Assembly (NCBI RefSeq): GCF_900114625.1
Contig: NZ_FOZL01000001.1
Coordinates: 1,922,001-1,986,000, forward strand
Reading direction: 5' to 3'
Source: Granulicella pectinivorans
GTDB lineage: Bacteria > Acidobacteriota > Terriglobia > Terriglobales > Acidobacteriaceae
DNA length: 64,000 bases
Part shown: in pieces, positions 60,701 to 64,000 of the stretch
Layout of the letters: each line of letters opens with the position of its first letter
How positions within the stretch are numbered: position 1 is the stretch's first letter
Program-made: the position numbers and the translations under genes
The notes under the pieces: model-generated
Seen by the model: only the letters and a program-made list of their open reading frames with translations
The model's database searches: none
Told to the model about the DNA's origin: nothing

Positions 60701-61197
60701 CCCTGCTTGGCGGATGGCAGGCTACGCTCATCAACACGGTGACCAGCGGCCAGCCGATGAACATCCTCTACTCACTCTCGACCTCTTCGGGACTGTTCAC
60801 GAGCAGCTACCTCAACTATCGTCCGAACCGGGTCGCCGGCCAGCCTCTGCAGGTCAAGGCCAACCGCGTGAAGACCAACACCGCTCTGAATGGCACGCTC
60901 AACTCGGCAGCGTTCGCCATCCCGACCGTCGCATCCGGCGCGACGAATGGCATGGGCAATCTGTCGCGGAATGCTCTGCGCGCCGATTCGTACTACGATA
61001 CGGACTTCGGTATGCATAAGCAGCTCCAGCTCTGGAACGAGCACTCGTTCTTCGAGTTCCGCGCCGAAGCCTTCAACGTCCTCAACAAGACCAACTATTC
61101 CGCACCGGCCACGACCTTCGGTTCGAGCACGTTCGGTTCCGTCACGTCGAACTTCCCGGCACGGCAGCTTCAACTGGCTGGAAAGATCATCTTCTAA
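57763..61197 (+). CDS. Oar-like TonB-dependent receptor of the GH92/PI-PLC locus
   Basis: A 1144-residue outer-membrane receptor. Signal peptide (RGWVPLVLSLLLLLPALSAHA) is followed by a CarboxypepD_reg sandwich (FESASVLGYVKDTSGASVPGASVTLTNVG), a plug (VENLPLNGRSYADLVLLAPGV, FLLDGLDNNNYGTSN, YGRTPGAVINVAIRRGTNQFHG), and a barrel ending QLQLAGKIIF with the expected terminal Phe. ATG 57763 has AAGGACGGA directly ahead; the 41 residues of the longer frame from 57640 are not credible. It follows the LacI gene and is followed, past a hairpin, by three exported hydrolases. It is the probable outer-membrane importer of the fragments released by them. Confidence 0.92.
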   Translation: MNAMQSKRWTAGSLRAMFRGWVPLVLSLLLLLPALSAHAQFESASVLGYVKDTSGASVPGASVTLTNVGTTIVQKVTTDREGRFEFPSVQIGQYQVESQASGFEGTKTAVFTVTTNARQRVDLVLKSGSVSEVVTVSAAPSLLETETSSRGLVVGTREVENLPLNGRSYADLVLLAPGVRKSTLQNQTTSSREASFNVNGQRSAFNNFLLDGLDNNNYGTSNQGFANENIPPSPDAVEEFRVETNNYSAEYGRTPGAVINVAIRRGTNQFHGRAWDYLRNTKLNAIGPFLPTGGNPKFIRNQFGGTFGGPIWKGHTFVFMDYEGVRQIFNNTNTTSTLPSVNQRNGMFYLNDDTSSAANAIPLRNPVTGKTYTGQIPLADMTPFARAVIAALPANTAAGLSNNYSYTPRGIINDDKGDVRVDHTFSQKLTIFGRYSQHAGYIFDPPGIPGRAGGNSNGNVAITNRDVAAGVTYAFRPNQLFDVRFGYSVNKGGKTPIGYGNTSLLTENGITDGLPVAATRDLNTQAITGFTQLGAQNSNPQFQNPTIYNPKFNYTWIHGANSIKAGYELQIVHTQVNDFNPSYGSDSYAGQFAANGSPANTTTTGSNPSLSTQLQQAQNLADFYFGNRNTYSITNYAVVNLRQRYNFMYLQDDWKPLSNVTVNAGVRYEIVSPQFEANNKLANFDPTTNSLIQASNGSIYNRALVNTQMNNLAPRFGISYQPTHNTVFRGGYGMVYTQWNRMGGENNLTYNGPNVVNASITQTNPTAATLCTSDTQAQSTCFRQTQQGYSNVLTTPAFFNPLNVVTRYIPKNTPVGYVQNYFAGIQQQAGGWILDLSYVGNKGTHLSTLADYNQATPCILATGCASYAARRPVTNFGQIEIAYGIGTSNYDALQFRVERRMKMGLYVVNSFTWSRAYDIGGSNLENAVGDTARVDYYQPNAGRGPSGYDQPLNDTLSVVYDLPFGRGRRFGANTNYITNALLGGWQATLINTVTSGQPMNILYSLSTSSGLFTSSYLNYRPNRVAGQPLQVKANRVKTNTALNGTLNSAAFAIPTVASGATNGMGNLSRNALRADSYYDTDFGMHKQLQLWNEHSFFEFRAEAFNVLNKTNYSAPATTFGSSTFGSVTSNFPARQLQLAGKIIF

Positions 61198-61214
61198 CCA
61201 AGACCAATGCATCC

Positions 61215-61257
61215 AGGCGGCACGTCTCTTTCGGGAACGTGCCGCCTGTATTTTCTT
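61215..61257 (+). terminator. Strong hairpin between the receptor and the metallophosphoesterase
   Basis: AGGCGGCACGT (61215-61225) and ACGTGCCGCCT (61237-61247) form a perfect 11-bp stem with an 11-base loop, followed by GTATTTTCTT. It ends the receptor message, but partial read-through could supply the hydrolase genes with a lower level of transcript. Confidence 0.85.
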
Positions 61258-61273
61258 AAGGACACATGTGAGT

Positions 61274-62221
61274 ATGAAGATCGATCGACGCAGGTTTGGG
61301 ATGTTGGGAGCGCAGACGGTCGCGGCCGCTGCGACCGCGAGGGCGTGGAGCGCGATGGCGGCACCGGCCAGCGCGGAGAGGTTTCACTTTGCGGTGGTGG
61401 CGGATCCGCACATCATCGATGAGTTCTATGTGAAGGGTACGGAGAATGGCGTCGAGGACAATACAAGCATTCTGCTGACGGCTGACAGGTTGACTTCGGC
61501 GAGGACGCTGATCAACTCGCTGGAGCCGAAGATGGAGCAGGTGTTCGTGGTGGGCGATTGCTTCCATAACTATCCTTCGGTGGACTACGACTTCTACTTC
61601 AAGAACAAGACGCGTATCGACATTGCGAAGGAGATGTTCGATGGTTTCAATGCGCCGGTTCACCTGGGCTTCGGCAACCACGACTACGATGTACCGCGGG
61701 TGTCGCGGGAGATGTCGCATCGGCTGTTCGCGGAGAAGCTGAAGGCCAAGCCGTACTCGTCGGTGGACTATAAGGGCTTTCGGTTTGTCCACCTGAACAA
61801 CTTCATGGGCGCTACGTGGGACAAGAGCTCCCCCGAGTTCAACAAGACCTATGGCTCGCTTGGGGAGCAGCAACTGAACTGGTTTGAAGGGCTGCTGGAA
61901 GACAAGAAGCCCACGGTGGTGTTCATTCACTATCCGCTGTGGATTGTGCGGGATGTGGAGGTGAGCGACTATGGGCTGCATCCGCTGCTGAAGAAGCATC
62001 AGGAGACGATCCAGGTGGTGATTGCCGGGCACTGGCACAAGTGGGTGGACTTCGCGCACACCTATGGGCCGCAGCACTACGTCTCCGGTGCTACACGGTA
62101 TGACGAGAATGCGTATATGTTGTTTGAGGCCGATGCGAAGAAGCAGAAGATTCGCTGGATGAACCAGGACCTGGTCGATTGGTCGACGCACTACAGCAAG
62201 CCTTACAAGGTGAGGGGATAA
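61274..62221 (+). CDS. Tat-exported metallophosphoesterase
   Basis: A 315-residue calcineurin-like phosphoesterase. MKIDRRRFGMLGAQTVAAAATARAWS is a twin-arginine signal, so it is exported folded with its metals. The five family motifs are complete: VVADPHI (D-x-H), VVGDCFHN (G-D), FGNHDYD (G-N-H-D), FIHYPLW (H) and IAGHWHKW (G-H-x-H). It cleaves phosphate esters or diesters. ATG 61274 begins the Tat signal; GTG 61268 is the only alternative. The following PI-PLC-like gene begins three bases after its stop, so the two are co-translated and may act on the same phospho-lipid or phospho-sugar substrate. Confidence 0.88.
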   Translation: MKIDRRRFGMLGAQTVAAAATARAWSAMAAPASAERFHFAVVADPHIIDEFYVKGTENGVEDNTSILLTADRLTSARTLINSLEPKMEQVFVVGDCFHNYPSVDYDFYFKNKTRIDIAKEMFDGFNAPVHLGFGNHDYDVPRVSREMSHRLFAEKLKAKPYSSVDYKGFRFVHLNNFMGATWDKSSPEFNKTYGSLGEQQLNWFEGLLEDKKPTVVFIHYPLWIVRDVEVSDYGLHPLLKKHQETIQVVIAGHWHKWVDFAHTYGPQHYVSGATRYDENAYMLFEADAKKQKIRWMNQDLVDWSTHYSKPYKVRG

Positions 62222-62223
62222 CG

Positions 62224-63354
62224 ATGACACGGATTGCGACGATGATGTTGGCGCTGGCGGCTACGGGTACAGCCATGGCACAGGGCACGATGGCCGAGCA
62301 GGACAAGCATGTGAAGGTGAACGAGATTCAGGTGATCGGCTCGCACAACAGCTACCATGCGGGCTTTGCGCCGAGCGAGCGGAAGTGGATGGAGGCGCAC
62401 GCGGCGAAGGCGCTGCACGCGCTGGATTATAAGCATGCTCCGCTGGCGGACCAGCTCGATGGCGGTGTGCGGCAGCTTGAGATCGATGTCTTTGCCGATG
62501 CGAAGGGTGGTAAGTATGCGCATCCGAAGATTACGGCGATGGTGGCGAAGGATGGGCTGCCTGCGGATCCTGAACTGGATCCGAATCATGAACTGGACAA
62601 GCCCGGCTTCAAGGTAATGCATATGCAGGACATCGACCAGCGCAGTGTGTGCCATACGTTCGTGGTGTGCCTGACGCAGGTGCGGACGTGGTCGAAGGCG
62701 CATCCGCAGCATCTTCCGCTGTTTCTCTTGATCGAGACGAAGGAAGGCGAGATGAAGGAGATGCCGGAGGCGGTGAAGACCGAGCCGTTTACGAAGGAGG
62801 TCTTCGATGCGCTTGATGCGGAGATTCTTTCGGTGTTTCCGAAGGACGAGATCGTAACTCCGGACGATGTTCGTGGGCGTGCGGCTACGTTGAACGCGGC
62901 GATCACGAAGAAGGGCTGGCCGACGCTCGAGAAGACGCGTGGCAAGGTGATCTTCCTGATGGACCAGAGGAAGGTCGAGGGGATCTATACGGATGGGCAT
63001 CCTTCGTTGAAGGGGCGGATTCTGTTTACGAATGCGGAGCCGGGTCTTCCGGATGCGGCGTTTACGGAGGAGAACAACGGTTCGGCCGAGCGCATCAACG
63101 GCCTGGTGAAACAGGGCTATCTGGTGCGGACGCGTACGGATGAAGGCACGGAGGCGGCACGCACCAACGACACGTCGCGACGCGATCTCTCGCTGAGCAC
63201 GGGTGCGCAGATCATCAGCACGGATTATCCCGGGTCGGAGCCTTCGCCGTGGACGCCATACGTCGTGAAGCTTCCGGATGGGCTTGCGGGGCGCTGCAAT
63301 CCTTTGATTGCGCCGAAGGGGTGCGACGACCACTTGCTGGAACCGGTAAGATGA
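62224..63354 (+). CDS. Secreted calcium-dependent PI-PLC-like phospholipase (PI-PLC-C1 type)
   Basis: A 376-residue exported enzyme with signal peptide MTRIATMMLALAATGTAMAQ. The (beta/alpha) barrel of PI-specific phospholipase C is indicated by NEIQVIGSHNSYHAGF with the first catalytic His, GGVRQLEIDVFAD with acidic metal-binding residues, a second His region (FKVMHMQDIDQRSVCHTFV), and LPLFLLIETKEGE with the calcium-binding Glu. The end (TGAQIISTDYPGSEPSP) is also conserved in this group. It should cleave the phosphodiester of phosphatidylinositol, or of an inositol phospholipid or glycolipid. It starts three bases after the phosphoesterase stop and precedes the GH92 gene by 30 bases. Confidence 0.82.
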   Translation: MTRIATMMLALAATGTAMAQGTMAEQDKHVKVNEIQVIGSHNSYHAGFAPSERKWMEAHAAKALHALDYKHAPLADQLDGGVRQLEIDVFADAKGGKYAHPKITAMVAKDGLPADPELDPNHELDKPGFKVMHMQDIDQRSVCHTFVVCLTQVRTWSKAHPQHLPLFLLIETKEGEMKEMPEAVKTEPFTKEVFDALDAEILSVFPKDEIVTPDDVRGRAATLNAAITKKGWPTLEKTRGKVIFLMDQRKVEGIYTDGHPSLKGRILFTNAEPGLPDAAFTEENNGSAERINGLVKQGYLVRTRTDEGTEAARTNDTSRRDLSLSTGAQIISTDYPGSEPSPWTPYVVKLPDGLAGRCNPLIAPKGCDDHLLEPVR

Positions 63355-63384
63355 TTCGTTAGAAAGTGTTTGTGAGGAGCTTCG

Positions 63385-64000
63385 ATGGTATCGAGAAGGA
63401 CGTTTGTTGGAGCGCTGTCGGCTGGTGCGGCGGCGGTGTATGCGCGGAGTGCGTTTGCACTGCCGGTTGCGAAGAGTGAAGGCGCTGCGGATCATACGAA
63501 GTGGGTGAAGCTGGCGATCGGCACTGGTGGGCACGGACACACCTTTCCCGGGGCCACGGTGCCGTTTGGCGCGGTGCAGTTGAGCCCGGATACAGGCGCG
63601 AGCGATTGGGATCACTGTTCGGGGTATCACTACAACGACGATTCGATTCTGGGTTTCAGCCACACTCACCTGAGCGGTACGGGCTGCATCGACATGCTGG
63701 ATGTGCTGCTGATGCCGGCGACGGACGACTTCAAGTTCGATCCGAAGGCGGGTGTGGACGCGAAGACCAGCTACCGGTCGAAGTTTTCGCATGCGGATGA
63801 GGTTGCGGTTCCGGGCTACTACAAGGTGTTCCTGAAGGACTCGAAGGTGACGGCGGAGCTGACGGCGACCGAGCGCACCGGGATGCATCGTTACACGTTT
63901 CCGAAGTCGGACAAGAGCGTGTTCCTGCTGGACATGATGCATACGGATCCGCACCAGAAGGACCCCGTCCGCTGGGCTTCGCTGACCGTTGTTGGAAACG
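63385..64000 (+). CDS. GH92-family alpha-mannosidase, N-terminal part
   Basis: The first 205 residues only; the gene runs off the window. MVSRRTFVGALSAGAAAVYA is a Tat signal. The GH92 N-domain is clear: GHTFPGATVPFGAVQLSPDTGASDWDHCSGYHYNDDSILGFSHTHLSGTGCIDMLDVLLMP. GH92 enzymes are calcium-dependent exo-alpha-mannosidases acting on alpha-1,2, 1,3, 1,4 or 1,6 linkages of N-glycans and yeast mannan. ATG 63385 has GAGGAG eight bases ahead. It follows the PI-PLC-like gene and completes a set of phospho-lipid and mannose-releasing enzymes. The catalytic domain is outside the window. Confidence 0.9.
   Translation, partial: MVSRRTFVGALSAGAAAVYARSAFALPVAKSEGAADHTKWVKLAIGTGGHGHTFPGATVPFGAVQLSPDTGASDWDHCSGYHYNDDSILGFSHTHLSGTGCIDMLDVLLMPATDDFKFDPKAGVDAKTSYRSKFSHADEVAVPGYYKVFLKDSKVTAELTATERTGMHRYTFPKSDKSVFLLDMMHTDPHQKDPVRWASLTVVGN

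Noticed and set aside
1..64000. CRISPR arrays, prophage, transposases, integrases, secretion or defence islands other than the PARP-like pair
   Set aside because: No regularly spaced repeats, no recombinase or phage-structural motifs were seen on either strand.

Overview
The window reads as chromosomal DNA of a soil Acidobacterium (class Terriglobia; Granulicella, Terriglobus or Edaphobacter are plausible). This placement is inference from gene content: four very large Oar-like TonB-dependent receptors with a carboxypeptidase-regulatory-like N-terminus, two TIGR03435-type proteins, a TIGR03436-type VWA protein, and many secreted carbohydrate-active enzymes. The DNA is GC-rich and evenly coding on both strands. 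I see no phage, insertion sequence, integrase or CRISPR array.

Layout. 1-3.1 kb: end of a methylthioadenosine phosphorylase gene, a PfkB kinase and a GT-C type membrane glycosyltransferase. 3.1-12.2 kb: a catabolic regulon with an adenine deaminase, a GATase1-like protein, a LacI regulator, a ureide-permease-like transporter, a ribokinase and a TonB receptor. Copies of one palindromic operator (TGAAAGSTTTCA) lie just downstream of three sigma70-like promoters here, which ties the genes together. A purine or ribonucleoside substrate is the simplest reading. 12.6-20.9 kb: Tat-exported oxidoreductase, acetate kinase, a TonB-like protein, a stand-alone flagellar switch trio (FliM plus two SpoA-domain proteins), a two-gene module whose second product has PARP-like ADP-ribosyltransferase motifs, a small membrane protein and AsnRS. 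21-31.3 kb: acyltransferase/SGNH protein, GH76 mannanase-like enzyme, sugar isomerase-like protein, SGNH hydrolase, TonB receptor and gamma-glutamyltransferase. 31.4-32.9 kb: an ECF sigma factor translationally coupled to a TonB-type protein. 33.1-38.9 kb: housekeeping block ispE, tRNA-Gln, prs, rplY, pth, rpsF, rpsR, rplI.

39-47.4 kb: two small exported proteins, then TIGR03435, TIGR03435, TonB receptor and VWA protein, the last three overlapping or almost overlapping. 47.5-54.5 kb: a second LacI regulator, a membrane protein, L-arabinose isomerase with its own promoter/palindrome, and a Reg_prop sensor kinase without a response regulator. 54.5-64 kb: a second inducible locus marked by GTTAYCGATAAC palindromes: a 34-residue membrane microprotein, a sugar transporter, a third LacI regulator, a TonB receptor, a metallophosphoesterase, a PI-PLC-like phospholipase and the start of a GH92 alpha-mannosidase. 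Together these suggest use of mannosylated inositol-phosphate material (GPI anchors or fungal inositol-phosphoceramides), which is inference.

Most noteworthy: the PARP-like two-gene module (18.3-19.1 kb), the putative mannosyl-inositol-phosphate locus (54.5-64 kb), the LacI operator network, and several dispersed intergenic repeat families.
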